Origin: Planktothrix sp. PCC 11201 | GTDB lineage: Bacteria > Cyanobacteriota > Cyanobacteriia > Cyanobacteriales > Microcoleaceae | NCBI RefSeq assembly: GCF_900009135.1 | Contig: NZ_LT797710.1 | Location: 351,121-415,120 of the forward strand | DNA: 64,000 bases | Direction of reading: 5' to 3' | Shown here: piece by piece, positions 56,189 through 64,000 of the stretch | How the letters are laid out: the number at the start of each line of letters is the position of its first letter | Numbering within the stretch: the stretch's first letter is position 1 | Notes under the pieces: generated by a model | Told to the model about the DNA's origin: nothing | The model's database searches: none | What the model saw: the letters and a program-made list of their open reading frames with translations, nothing else | Position numbers and translations under genes: made by a program

Positions 56189-58561
56189 ATGACTCAAACC
56201 ATTGATTTCCTTAGCCATCTCAATACCTGCCAACGTCAAGCGGTGGAACATTTTTGTGGGCCGATGCTGGTGGTGGCGGGAGCGGGTTCGGGTAAAACAC
56301 GGGCTTTAACCTATCGCATCGCTAATTTAATTCGCAGCCATCGGGTTCATCCTGAGAATATTTTGGCGGTGACTTTTACGAATAAAGCCGCTAAGGAAAT
56401 TAAGGAACGGGTGGAGTTAATTTTTGCTCAACAACAGGCAGAACTGGAATTTGGAAAACCCCTATCCGCTTTAGCCGCCGATGAACAAACCCGCTTAAAA
56501 TCCAAGGTTTATCGCAGTATTAGCAAACATCTCTGGATGGGAACCTTCCATAGTTTGTGCGCTCGAATTTTGAGATATGATATTAATAAGTATCAAGACG
56601 AAAGTGGCAGAAAGTGGGATAAGAATTTCTCAATTTTTGATGAAGATGATGCTCAAAAATTAGTTAAGCATATCGTTCTCAAAGATATGAATTTAGACGA
56701 CAAGAAATTTGAACCTAAAAAAATTAGATATTCGATTAGTAATGCTAAAAACCTCGGATTTTCTCCTCAACAATATGCTAGGGAAAATCCCGATTATTAT
56801 GGTAGAGTTGTATCGGAAGTTTATAGTTCCTATCAATCTCAATTAGCTTCAAATAATGCGTTAGATTTTGATGATTTAATTAGAATAACCGTTGATTTAC
56901 TCAGTCAAAATGAGCAAGTATTAGCCTATTGGCATCAAAAGTTTTGTCATATTTTAGTAGACGAATATCAGGATACGAACCGCACCCAATATAACTTAAT
57001 TCGGTTATTAGTCACCAATGGCGAAAACCCGAGAACCATTAAAAATTGGCAAAATCGCTCTATTTTTGTCGTGGGAGACGTAGATCAATCGATTTATTCG
57101 TTTCGGATGGCCGACTATAAAATATTATTAGAATTTCAACAGGATTTTGGCGATCGCCTCCCCGATGATGATACCCGCACAATGATTAAATTGGAGGAAA
57201 ATTATCGCTCCCGGGAAAATATTTTACAAGTTGCTAATCATCTGATTCAACAAAACACCGAACGCATTGATAAAATCCTCCGTCCCACCCGAGGAGAAGG
57301 ACTACCGATTTACTGTTATCGGGCAGATGATGAAGTAGATGAAGCTAACTTTATTTTATCACAAATTCAAGGAATTAGTAAAAAAAATCCCGAATTAGAT
57401 TACGGGGCGTTTGCCATTTTATATCGAACCAATGCCCAATCCCGCGCCCTAGAAGATGTCTTATTAAGGAATAATATTCCCTATACCGTGGTGGGGGGAT
57501 TAAGGTTCTATGACCGCAAAGAAATCAAGGATTCCATATCTTATTTACGAGTCATTGCCAACCCCGCCGATAGTATTAGTTTGCTCAGAATTATTAATGT
57601 TCCCCGTCGAGGCATTGGTAAAACCACCATTGATGGGTTAATGAATGCCTCTCAACAGTTAGGAATTCCCCTTTGGGAAGTAATTAGTGATGAAGATTCT
57701 GTTAATACCATAGCCGGACGTTCAGCCAAATCCGTGAATCAATTTGCCCAAACGATTAAAACTTGGCAAGAACGCATCGAAGACCATTCTGCTATGCAAA
57801 TCCTAGAAGGTGTTTTACTCGATGCGGGTTATATTCAAGACCTAAAAAATGAAGGGACAGATGAAGCCGAAAACCGCTTAGAAAATATTAAGGAATTGAC
57901 CAATGCCGTCTCCCAATTTCAAGAGGAATATGAGGATAATACCCTGGGCGGATTTTTAGCCACTGCCTCCTTAGCGTCCGATTTAGATAACTTAAAAGAA
58001 GGACAACAAGCGGTTTCCCTATTAACCCTCCATGCGGCCAAAGGATTAGAATTTCCGATTGTCTTTTTAGTCGGTTTAGAACAGGGACTTTTTCCCAATT
58101 ATCGTAGTTTAAATGATCCCTTATCGATAGAAGAAGAACGACGTTTATGTTATGTTGGGATTACTCGCGCCCAGGAACAATTATTTTTAACCCATGCTTG
58201 TCAACGGCGCTTATGGGGGACTTTAGAATCCTGTATCCCCTCGATGTTTTTGCAGGAATTACCCGAAGGATTAATTCATGGGTATACTCCTCCCATTCAA
58301 CCCAAAACCCCTAAAACTAAGGGAATTAAAAAAGAGTCAAAATCACCGACAGATACGAAAAAACCAGCACAAAATGTTAAGTTAGAATCCGATGTTAAGG
58401 ATTGGAAAGTGGGGGATAAGGTCTTTCATCGTACCTTTGGAATTGGAGAAGTTAGCCACGTTTTTTCAAATAAAGATAAAATGTCTTTAGCGATTAAATT
58501 TGGCAGTCTTAGTCCCAAAATTCTTGATCCTAAAACGGTTCCATTGCAACGTTTCAAATAA
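56189..58561 (+). CDS. pcrA: ATP-dependent DNA helicase PcrA/UvrD
   Basis: This protein of about 790 residues is a superfamily I helicase for repair and rolling-circle replication. I use the ATG at 56189 (MTQTIDFLSHLNTCQRQAVEH), not the one 15 bases upstream. Q-motif and Walker A are QRQAVEHFCGPMLVVAGAGSGKTRAL. Walker B is LVDEYQDTN, motif III VGDVDQSIYSFRMAD, motif V TLHAAKGLEFPIVFLVGLEQ, and motif VI RRLCYVGITRAQEQLFLTHA. A Lys/Pro-rich linker precedes a C-terminal Tudor-like domain (KVFHRTFGIGEVSHVF), typical of PcrA, which binds RNA polymerase. Confidence 0.95.
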   Translation: MTQTIDFLSHLNTCQRQAVEHFCGPMLVVAGAGSGKTRALTYRIANLIRSHRVHPENILAVTFTNKAAKEIKERVELIFAQQQAELEFGKPLSALAADEQTRLKSKVYRSISKHLWMGTFHSLCARILRYDINKYQDESGRKWDKNFSIFDEDDAQKLVKHIVLKDMNLDDKKFEPKKIRYSISNAKNLGFSPQQYARENPDYYGRVVSEVYSSYQSQLASNNALDFDDLIRITVDLLSQNEQVLAYWHQKFCHILVDEYQDTNRTQYNLIRLLVTNGENPRTIKNWQNRSIFVVGDVDQSIYSFRMADYKILLEFQQDFGDRLPDDDTRTMIKLEENYRSRENILQVANHLIQQNTERIDKILRPTRGEGLPIYCYRADDEVDEANFILSQIQGISKKNPELDYGAFAILYRTNAQSRALEDVLLRNNIPYTVVGGLRFYDRKEIKDSISYLRVIANPADSISLLRIINVPRRGIGKTTIDGLMNASQQLGIPLWEVISDEDSVNTIAGRSAKSVNQFAQTIKTWQERIEDHSAMQILEGVLLDAGYIQDLKNEGTDEAENRLENIKELTNAVSQFQEEYEDNTLGGFLATASLASDLDNLKEGQQAVSLLTLHAAKGLEFPIVFLVGLEQGLFPNYRSLNDPLSIEEERRLCYVGITRAQEQLFLTHACQRRLWGTLESCIPSMFLQELPEGLIHGYTPPIQPKTPKTKGIKKESKSPTDTKKPAQNVKLESDVKDWKVGDKVFHRTFGIGEVSHVFSNKDKMSLAIKFGSLSPKILDPKTVPLQRFK

Positions 58562-58565
58562 CCCC

Positions 58566-58657
58566 GTTGTTGCGCTTAAGCGCACTTTTTTATTATTAAA
58601 GTTAAAGGATAGATAGTGTTGAATTAATATGGAGAAGATGCGCTAAAGCGCAACAAC
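58566..58657. repeat. Dispersed repeat with GTTGTTGCGC ends, copy after pcrA
   Basis: The element begins GTTGTTGCGCTTAAGCGCA and ends TGCGCTAAAGCGCAACAAC; each end is itself a 14-base palindrome. The first palindrome is followed by a T run (58586-58591), so it may also terminate pcrA transcription. A second copy is at 60972-61040 and a single palindrome at 4236-4249. Confidence 0.7.
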
Positions 58658-58806
58658 GGGTGGAGCTTTAGCTCAACAAAAAATTAAATTTTTTGTTGAG
58701 AAATTCGGATATTCTATTAAAATTATGTTAAATTTTAGTGTATAAAAATCATGTTAATTTTTATACAAAAATTGATATTTTATGACTAATTCTTGATAAA
58801 TTACTT

Positions 58807-60249
58807 GTGGAAAAAGAATTTTTTAAGGCTATGATGATCCCAACAAATGATGTAAGAATTGATGCCCTTGTGGGTAGTAATCCAAATAATCCAGGACAAC
58901 CTTTAAAATGGAATGTTTCCCCAGGGGGAACCCTAACCTATAGTTTTGTGACCAATGCAGAAGCAAGCACTTACGAAACAGCACTGGAGGAAACAGGAAT
59001 TCAAGAAGTTGATGAAGGAACAAAGAATCAAGTTCGTCAAATCATGCAGACCGTTTATGGAACTGTTCTACCCATAAACTTTGTCGAAGATTTATCCGGT
59101 CAAGGTAATCTTCGGATTATGTTGGGGAATTTAACCAATAGTCCTGATGCTAGTGCTTATGCTCTTGGAGATTTAGCCGACCCTAACGCTTATCAGTCTG
59201 TAGTTTTGAAAAAAGGAGAAGAATATAACTTTGGGAATGGCCCGAGCAGTTTTGAATATTCAACCCTGATTCATGAACTCGGTCATGCGCTGGGTTTAGA
59301 ACACCCGGGTAATTACAATGCGGGAGAAAAAAATCCGACTCTACTCCCACCCGGACGAGTATTCTTACCCTTTGAACAGGACAATTCTCGAAATACAATT
59401 ATGTCCTATAATCCGGGTAGTGCCACAGAGGGGGACGTAGCAGCACTGGAACCTCAAACCCTAATGCCATACGATATTTTAGCCTTGCAGTTTTTGTATG
59501 GGGCTAAAGATAATAATAGTGGCAATGATGTTTATACCTTCAACGATACGAACTTTAAACAGGTTGCCACGATTTCGGATAGTGGTGGTATTGATACGGT
59601 CGATTTTTCGGGTTTATCTGCGGATGAAGTTTATACCTTGCGGTTAGCTCCTGGGCTACCTTTTACCACCCAAGCCGCTCTCAAGGGATTAGACTATAAG
59701 TTAGAACCGTCTCAAGGGGCGCCAGAGGAAACAACCTATAAAACAGATACCTTTGGAACCTATACGTCCTTTACAACCGAAATTGAAAACTTAATTGGAA
59801 CCGCTGGCCAAGATGAAATTCTAGGCAACCGTTTTAACAATAGTATTCAATCAGGAGAGGGAAACGATACGGTTTATGGCGGAAAAGGGGGTGATATCCT
59901 CGATGGGGGCCTAGGAAATGATACTATTTATGCGGGCCGAGAAGCCGATCAAATCAATGGTGGTGAAGGTGATGATATGATTTCCGGTGATCGCGATAAT
60001 GATACGATTACCGGAGGTGGAGGCAATGATCGCTTTATTCTTGCCCCGGGTTTGGGAACTGATACTATTACTGATTTTATTCAAGGTTCCGATCAATTGG
60101 CTTTATCAGGAGGGTTAACTTTTGCACAATTAGCTATTGTTCCCCAAGCGGGGGGAAGCACCGTACAAATTACTGGAACTGGGGAAATTATCGCGGTTCT
60201 CTCAGGTACCACTATAGCATTAGGTGTGTCTGATTTTACCTTAGCTTAA
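58807..60249 (+). CDS. Serralysin-like RTX metalloprotease
   Basis: This 480-residue protein starts at GTG; an ATG 24 bases downstream is also possible. A matrixin/serralysin-type catalytic domain has TLIHELGHALGLEHPGNY near residue 155, with the zinc-binding HExxHxxGxxH and the Met-turn likely in NTIMSYNPGS. Asp-rich RTX repeats follow at about 345-415 (GGEGDD, GGGGND and GNDRF). There is no N-terminal signal peptide, as expected for a type I secretion substrate using a C-terminal signal. The transporter is not in the window. M10 proteases degrade proteins outside the cell; the target is unknown. Confidence 0.9.
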   Translation: MEKEFFKAMMIPTNDVRIDALVGSNPNNPGQPLKWNVSPGGTLTYSFVTNAEASTYETALEETGIQEVDEGTKNQVRQIMQTVYGTVLPINFVEDLSGQGNLRIMLGNLTNSPDASAYALGDLADPNAYQSVVLKKGEEYNFGNGPSSFEYSTLIHELGHALGLEHPGNYNAGEKNPTLLPPGRVFLPFEQDNSRNTIMSYNPGSATEGDVAALEPQTLMPYDILALQFLYGAKDNNSGNDVYTFNDTNFKQVATISDSGGIDTVDFSGLSADEVYTLRLAPGLPFTTQAALKGLDYKLEPSQGAPEETTYKTDTFGTYTSFTTEIENLIGTAGQDEILGNRFNNSIQSGEGNDTVYGGKGGDILDGGLGNDTIYAGREADQINGGEGDDMISGDRDNDTITGGGGNDRFILAPGLGTDTITDFIQGSDQLALSGGLTFAQLAIVPQAGGSTVQITGTGEIIAVLSGTTIALGVSDFTLA

Positions 60250-60340
60250 AAACTCAAGCCTTTTAATCTACCATCACCACCCCAAAAATATAATTAATCA
60301 GGGAAGCTATTTATGAATAATTCTTCTTCAAGGGGTGGTG

Positions 60341-60961
60341 TTAAAACTCAACACCGAGTTTTATTTTTTGATGAACAACAGCTAAATTCCACATATAATC
60401 ATCAATTTGATATTCAGTTGCAGCTTGATTAATATAGGTTTTAGCCAGTTCTATATTTTGTTGGGCTTCATAATATAATCCCAAGTAAAGATGACTATAA
60501 AAATTCCCTTGTTTTCCTTGTTTTTGTCCCATTTTTAATAAATCTTCCGGGGTACAATTTCCTGCAAAGAGATCATAAACACTTCTCAAAACTGGACGCG
60601 GATCATTTTTAACAGGAAGCAAAGTATTTTTAGCATCTTCTACTCCTTGAAATTGGGCAATACATAAATAACGCCAAACTGTTTCCTCAACGTCTTGGGA
60701 ATTAACGGTTAAATCAATTTCAAATTGTTCTGCACCGAGTTGATAGTGTTCGGCATAATAATAGGACAATCCCCGTTGCCAAAGATAGGGTTTAATACTG
60801 GGTTCTAGTTGTTCGGCGTGATCAAAATCCTGAATTGATTCAGCGATTTTTGCTAATTTAAAATAAACCATTCCCCGTTGAATATATCCCCGAATATCAT
60901 TGGGATGGGAATGGAAGTATTTAGTCCAGTAGTTGAGTTGTTGTTCTAAGGAAAGAGACAT
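60341..60961 (-). CDS. Tetratricopeptide-repeat protein, Psb/Ycf-like, 206 aa
   Basis: The preferred start gives MSLSLEQQLNYWTKYFHSHPNDIRGYIQRGMVYFKLA; an upstream ATG would add ten unlikely residues. TPR-like units lie at about 22-55 and 56-90. A central WRYLCIAQFQGVEDAKN and a later KQGNFYSHLYLGLYYEAQ follow a pattern seen in cyanobacterial and chloroplast TPR proteins with no fixed role. There is no signal peptide. It converges with the RTX protease gene. A repeat element lies just upstream of its start. Confidence 0.75.
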   Translation of the reverse strand: MSLSLEQQLNYWTKYFHSHPNDIRGYIQRGMVYFKLAKIAESIQDFDHAEQLEPSIKPYLWQRGLSYYYAEHYQLGAEQFEIDLTVNSQDVEETVWRYLCIAQFQGVEDAKNTLLPVKNDPRPVLRSVYDLFAGNCTPEDLLKMGQKQGKQGNFYSHLYLGLYYEAQQNIELAKTYINQAATEYQIDDYMWNLAVVHQKIKLGVEF

Positions 60962-60971
60962 ATTTGATATT

Positions 60972-61040
60972 GTTGTTGCGCTTAAGCGCAATCTATTGTT
61001 AAACTACAATAACGGAGAAGATGCGCTTAAGCGCAACAAC
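60972..61040. repeat. Dispersed repeat with GTTGTTGCGC ends, second copy
   Basis: Two TGCGCTTAAGCGCA palindromes at 60977-60990 and 61022-61035 lie inverted within GTTGTTGCGC and GCGCAACAAC ends. It is followed by GGGTGGAGCTAAAGCTCGACAA, as also found after the copy at 58566. It lies between the TPR gene and the 6S RNA promoter. Confidence 0.7.
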
Positions 61041-61123
61041 GGGTGGAGCTAAAGCTCGACAAAGAATTAGTTTAATTTGTTGATGAACAACAGCCATTAC
61101 CCATTACCCATTATCCGATCTCC

Positions 61124-61151
61124 TTGCTATCCCGGAAAAATCTGTTATAAT
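61124..61151 (+). promoter_or_regulatory. Promoter of the 6S RNA candidate
   Basis: TTGCTA at 61124-61129 and TATAAT at 61146-61151 are 16 bases apart. The predicted start is about 61158, exactly at the 5' arm of the RNA's terminal helix. This is the best -10/-35 pair that I see in the window. Confidence 0.72.
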
Positions 61152-61157
61152 ACTTTC

Positions 61158-61348
61158 AAGGTTGTGCTGCGACGTTGGTGATTTGCCGATATGTTTTTTT
61201 GATCTATAGCTTTAAGAATACGGGAACTAAGAGAATTGCAGGCGGCAGTAAACCGAGCTTAGACTCGGAAACTTTAAGTCTGGTCGAGGTACCCACCTGG
61301 TTTTGCCCAGGTCAAAAGCTGAGGTAACACGGCGTTGCGGTTAGCCTT
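61158..61348 (+). ncRNA. ssaA: 6S RNA candidate
   Basis: The RNA of about 190 nt starts seven bases after a TATAAT box. Its two ends pair: AAGGTTG and CTGCGACG at the 5' end pair with CGTTGCGG and TTAGCCTT at the 3' end. Inside, CCGATAT and the ACCTGG...CCAGGT hairpin followed by AAAAGCTGAGGTAACACGGCG recall the E. coli 6S layout, where CCGATAT and an ACCUU-type hairpin lie in the same places. 6S RNA binds the housekeeping RNA polymerase holoenzyme. In other cyanobacteria it is called ssaA. The call is by structure and local sequence only. The remaining part of the 384-base gap is the repeat and promoter above. Confidence 0.75.
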
Positions 61349-61375
61349 ATTGATACGGTTATCAAACGATAGAAA

Positions 61376-62119
61376 CTATAATAAGCCGTCCATTTCCAGA
61401 TCTTCAATAATTTGTAATCCTCGCGGATCACCGACTCTTAATAACGATGATTTAGCATCATCCTTAACCCCGACATCCCCATCTTCTTCCAAGGCTTCAA
61501 TTAAGGCATCAATAGCCACGGCATAAACAACATTAGAGGGTAGTTCTCGACAGAGTTGCCCCAATGCCCAAGCACAGTTACTTCTAACCGCCGGAACCGG
61601 ATCTTGACGGAGGGCTTCAATCATGGGGGGAATTGCCCGAATCACTGTATCATAACTCACTTTCGCCATTTGACCAAGGGAACTAGCTGCCCACAGACGC
61701 ACGGCGGGAATATCGGTTTTTAGGGCATCTAACAAAGGTTCTAAAGCTCGGCGATCGCCACAGGTTCCTAAAGCCCAAACCACCCCCTTACGGACATAAC
61801 CATTCCAGTCTTGGTGTAGTTGTGTAATCAACGCTTCCACCACTTGGGAATTAGAATTGCGTCCCAAGGCATAGGCCACACTCACCCGCACCAAAGGGCA
61901 ACCATCCTTCAACAGCCGAATTAAATCAGGAATAGCCCGCCCGTCCTTAATTTCACAAAATGCCCGGGCGGCAATCATACGTTGTTGCGCTTCAGGTGAG
62001 GTTAACAACAGCAACATCTCCTCTGGATCGGGTTTGGCTACTTCGCCATCATCCAATTGATCCAAAGGACTTTCTAAGGGGTCTTGAGTATTGGTTACGA
62101 TCAGTTTTGCATCCTCCAT
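61376..62119 (-). CDS. HEAT-repeat protein (phycobilin-lyase-like fold)
   Basis: This 247-residue protein consists of five to six HEAT repeats: IAARAFCEIKDGRAIPDLIRLL, SVAYALGRNSNSQVVEALI, WALGTCGDRRALEPLLDAL, then two more. Such repeats are found in phycocyanobilin lyase CpcE/NblB-like proteins and other cyanobacterial adaptors; a specific lyase is not shown. The first 35 residues are acidic and not repetitive. It converges with the 6S RNA at 61348, 28 bases away. No phycobiliprotein gene adjoins. Confidence 0.85.
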   Translation of the reverse strand: MEDAKLIVTNTQDPLESPLDQLDDGEVAKPDPEEMLLLLTSPEAQQRMIAARAFCEIKDGRAIPDLIRLLKDGCPLVRVSVAYALGRNSNSQVVEALITQLHQDWNGYVRKGVVWALGTCGDRRALEPLLDALKTDIPAVRLWAASSLGQMAKVSYDTVIRAIPPMIEALRQDPVPAVRSNCAWALGQLCRELPSNVVYAVAIDALIEALEEDGDVGVKDDAKSSLLRVGDPRGLQIIEDLEMDGLL

Positions 62120-62390
62120 ATCATTAATTTACAGCAATTTGTCACCGTTGATGTCATCAATTCTAGGGAAGTTCAACCTGCCTGTATTATAAAACTTCAC
62201 CGAGAATATAGTCAAATCTGCTATACTGTATCCAGAAAATGATCAAATACTGCCAAACAATTAGGAGTTAGCTACCAAGCCCCATGGCGTTTTTTTGGTG
62301 GAAGTCTAACAAAAAAACTACCTCATCCCGCCAGACAAACTGAAAGCGAAAGGATTTCGGTTCATTTCACCCCAATCATTGTAGAACATC

Positions 62391-62612
62391 GTGATAGACT
62401 TGCCCGATCAGGTGGAGGATTATCTACATAAAGCCAGTCGATTGATTGTGGGTTATTTGGTGTTTCATCAAATTCGCAATTTGATCATTGGTAAAAACCT
62501 AGAACGAATTTGTAGGGGACTTTATCAGTCTTCTACAGAGAAACGATTCGGTGCCGATGTCAATGGCTCGTTGAATATTATTAGTTCCTCAGTTCCAAAA
62601 GCTTTTAGCTAG
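62391..62612 (+). pseudogene. TnpB (IS200/IS605 family) remnant
   Basis: The frame encodes VEDYLHKASRLIVGYLVFHQIRNLIIGKN and then FGADVNGSLNIISSSVPKAF. These are two parts of a TnpB protein: the segment leading to the RuvC-II Glu region and the C-terminal Asp motif (ADVNGSLNI). The zinc-finger part between them is missing, and another frame just upstream reads HRDRLAR, so there is also a frameshift. It sits in the 553-base gap upstream of htrA. I see no complete element ends. Confidence 0.8.
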
Positions 62613-62672
62613 ATTTAGGTAAAGCCGTCCTCCACTTCGCTGGCATGACGGGGTTTCAAACCAAATTTTCTG

Positions 62673-63938
62673 ATGAAAATTACATCTGACAAAGAAAATC
62701 GTAAAAGCCCTCTCTGGAGCCTGTTTCTATTGATAATTGGGGGTGGGTTAGCTTTGATGGGCGATCGCTGGTTAGCCACCCGCACCGCTTCAACTGTTAC
62801 GCCCTCAATAGTTCAAACCCCTGCCAAAACTGCCCCCGCTCCTACCGCTAATTTCAACAGTCAAGCCAATTCTGCCTCCAGTCCGACTAGCTGGTTAGCT
62901 CAAAAAGTGGCTGCAAAGCCCGTAGATTCTAACTTTATTGTCGATGCAGTTAACGAAATTGGGCCGGCTGTGGTTCGGATCAATGCTTCTCGTCAAGCCA
63001 CCCGTCGAGGACTGGAGCAGTTTGGAAATGGCTTTCCCGAGGAATTTTTTGGGGCGACTCCCCCCAAACGCCGTTCCGATCGCCCGATTGAACAGGGGAC
63101 AGGTTCCGGGTTTATTCTTTCGGCCGATGGCGTGATTATGACCAACTCCCATGTGGTCGAAGGAACTGATCGGGTACAAGTGGTTTTAAAAGATGGTCGT
63201 CGATTCGATGGCAAGGTATTAGGATCGGATGGGGTGACGGATGTGGCTGTAATCAAAATTAATGCCGATAATTTGCCCAGCGTAAAAATTGGCGATTCTG
63301 AGGCCCTATCCCCTGGAGAATGGGCGATCGCCATTGGCAACCCCCTGGGATTAGATAATTCGGTGACGGTGGGAATTATTAGCGCCACCGGACGGTCGAG
63401 TAGTGATATTGGTGTTCCTGATAAACGGATTGGCTTTATTCAAACCGATGCTGCCATTAACCCCGGAAACTCCGGGGGGCCACTGCTAAATGCCAATGGA
63501 GAGGTGATCGGAATGAATACGGCAATTATTAGTGGTGCTCAAGGTTTAGGTTTTGCTATTCCAATTAATAAAGCCCAACAAATTGCCCAACAATTAGCTA
63601 CAACGGGACGGGCTGAACACGCCTATTTGGGGATTGAAATGGTGACACTTAGCCCTGAATTACTGCAAGAATTGAAAGAAAATCCTGATGCAGAGTTTAC
63701 TATTACTCAAGATAGTGGAGTTTTAATTGTCAGAGTTCTTCCCGGTTCCCCGGCGATGAAATCGGGATTAAAACCAGGAGATGTGATTGTAAAAATTGAT
63801 GAAAAACCTATTACAAAATCTGATACGGTTCAGGAATTAGTTCAAAATAAGAATGTCGGAATACCGATGAAAGTAGAGTTAAACCGTCAAGGACAGACCC
63901 TAATATTAGAAGTGAAAACAGGTAATATGCCAGGATGA
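62673..63938 (+). CDS. HtrA/Deg family serine protease
   Basis: This 421-residue protein has an N-terminal membrane anchor or signal (LWSLFLLIIGGGLALMGDRWL, residues 14-34), a trypsin-like domain and one PDZ domain. The catalytic triad is His in MTNSHVVEGTD, Asp in VTDVAVIK, and Ser in NPGNSGGPLLNANGEVIG. The PDZ domain covers about residues 315-415. Cyanobacteria carry HhoA, HhoB and HtrA of this size and it is not possible to say which by eye. It degrades misfolded proteins in the periplasm or lumen. A TnpB remnant lies just upstream. Confidence 0.93.
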   Translation: MKITSDKENRKSPLWSLFLLIIGGGLALMGDRWLATRTASTVTPSIVQTPAKTAPAPTANFNSQANSASSPTSWLAQKVAAKPVDSNFIVDAVNEIGPAVVRINASRQATRRGLEQFGNGFPEEFFGATPPKRRSDRPIEQGTGSGFILSADGVIMTNSHVVEGTDRVQVVLKDGRRFDGKVLGSDGVTDVAVIKINADNLPSVKIGDSEALSPGEWAIAIGNPLGLDNSVTVGIISATGRSSSDIGVPDKRIGFIQTDAAINPGNSGGPLLNANGEVIGMNTAIISGAQGLGFAIPINKAQQIAQQLATTGRAEHAYLGIEMVTLSPELLQELKENPDAEFTITQDSGVLIVRVLPGSPAMKSGLKPGDVIVKIDEKPITKSDTVQELVQNKNVGIPMKVELNRQGQTLILEVKTGNMPG

Positions 63939-63943
63939 TTTCG

Positions 63944-64000
63944 GAGGGCAGGGGGAGCAGGGGGAGCAGGGGAGGCAGGGGAGGCAGGGGGAGCAGGGGA
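63944..64000. repeat. G-rich short tandem repeat at the window edge
   Basis: Repeated AGGGCAGGGGGAGCA, GGGGGAGCA and GGGGAGGCA units run to the window edge. The same units occur at 43131-43164. The length cannot be judged because the window ends within the array. Confidence 0.75.

Noticed and set aside
1..64000. CRISPR array
   Set aside because: No series of equal-length direct repeats with regular spacers is present; the G-rich tandem arrays are simple repeats.

Overview
The window comes from a filamentous cyanobacterium, most like Planktothrix or a close oscillatorialean relative. The evidence is frequent GCGATCGC (HIP1) octamers, low GC, a cyanobacterial gene set (DUF2288, DUF1823 and DUF2227 proteins, HEAT-repeat proteins, GAF/PAS cyclases, vMAP-type NB-ARC protein), a cyanobacterial-type 6S RNA candidate, and G-rich short tandem repeats. 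The genus is an inference.

Layout. 1-8.8 kb: housekeeping genes (GGDEF fragment, zinc ribbon, phosphorylase, plsC, DsbA-like lipoprotein, cysC), a polar amino-acid ABC transporter with a fused binding-protein/permease, small conserved cyanobacterial genes and a MITE-like repeat. 8.9-21.2 kb: large signalling and nucleic-acid proteins: a NERD-helicase with a pentapeptide-repeat tail, a 2090-residue kinase/ATPase/GAF/PAS/cyclase, a phosphoribosyltransferase, an unexplained structured-RNA region, pterin dehydratase and a GAF/HD-GYP protein. 21.2-32.5 kb: membrane transport and GT-C-like proteins, Ctp protease, ispG, a sugar dehydrogenase-like lipoprotein, tRNA-Val and mazG. 32.5-37 kb: an accessory patch (ABC exporter plus small membrane protein, NB-ARC ATPase, HNH nuclease pair). 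37-43.1 kb: pyrD, a GAF sensor protein and recN.

43.1-51.9 kb is the notable accessory island. Two nearly identical Uma2 genes, as about 650-bp direct repeats, bracket a 4.1-kb unit. Inside are a MazF/PemK-like toxin-antitoxin pair, higA with a truncated higB, a eukaryote-type actin gene, a GNAT acetyltransferase killed by one in-frame stop, a complete eukaryote-type profilin gene, and a Phd/YefM antitoxin with a truncated RelE-like toxin. The actin is not a standard copy. It is an intact 257-codon reading frame in which the segments corresponding to actin subdomains 2 and 4 are cleanly missing, while subdomains 1 and 3, the profilin-binding half, are strongly conserved. Several nucleotide-site residues are replaced. 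Actin and profilin transfer is known in Microcystis aeruginosa PCC 7806 (ActM/PfnM); I infer that this two-subdomain form in a TA-rich island is a distinct version worth characterising. Next to it, a MmeI-like restriction-modification gene is split by a 1140-bp DDE insertion sequence; removing the IS and one 5-bp repeat restores a 916-residue frame.

52-64 kb: a GAF-GAF-PAS-class III cyclase, an internally duplicated acidic protein, PcrA/UvrD helicase, an RTX serralysin-like protease, TPR and HEAT proteins flanking a 6S RNA candidate, a TnpB remnant and an HtrA-type protease. Together the window carries c-di-GMP (GGDEF, HD-GYP) and cyclic-nucleotide (two class III cyclases) signalling genes, stress proteases, and a defence/addiction island that hosts the eukaryotic cytoskeletal pair.
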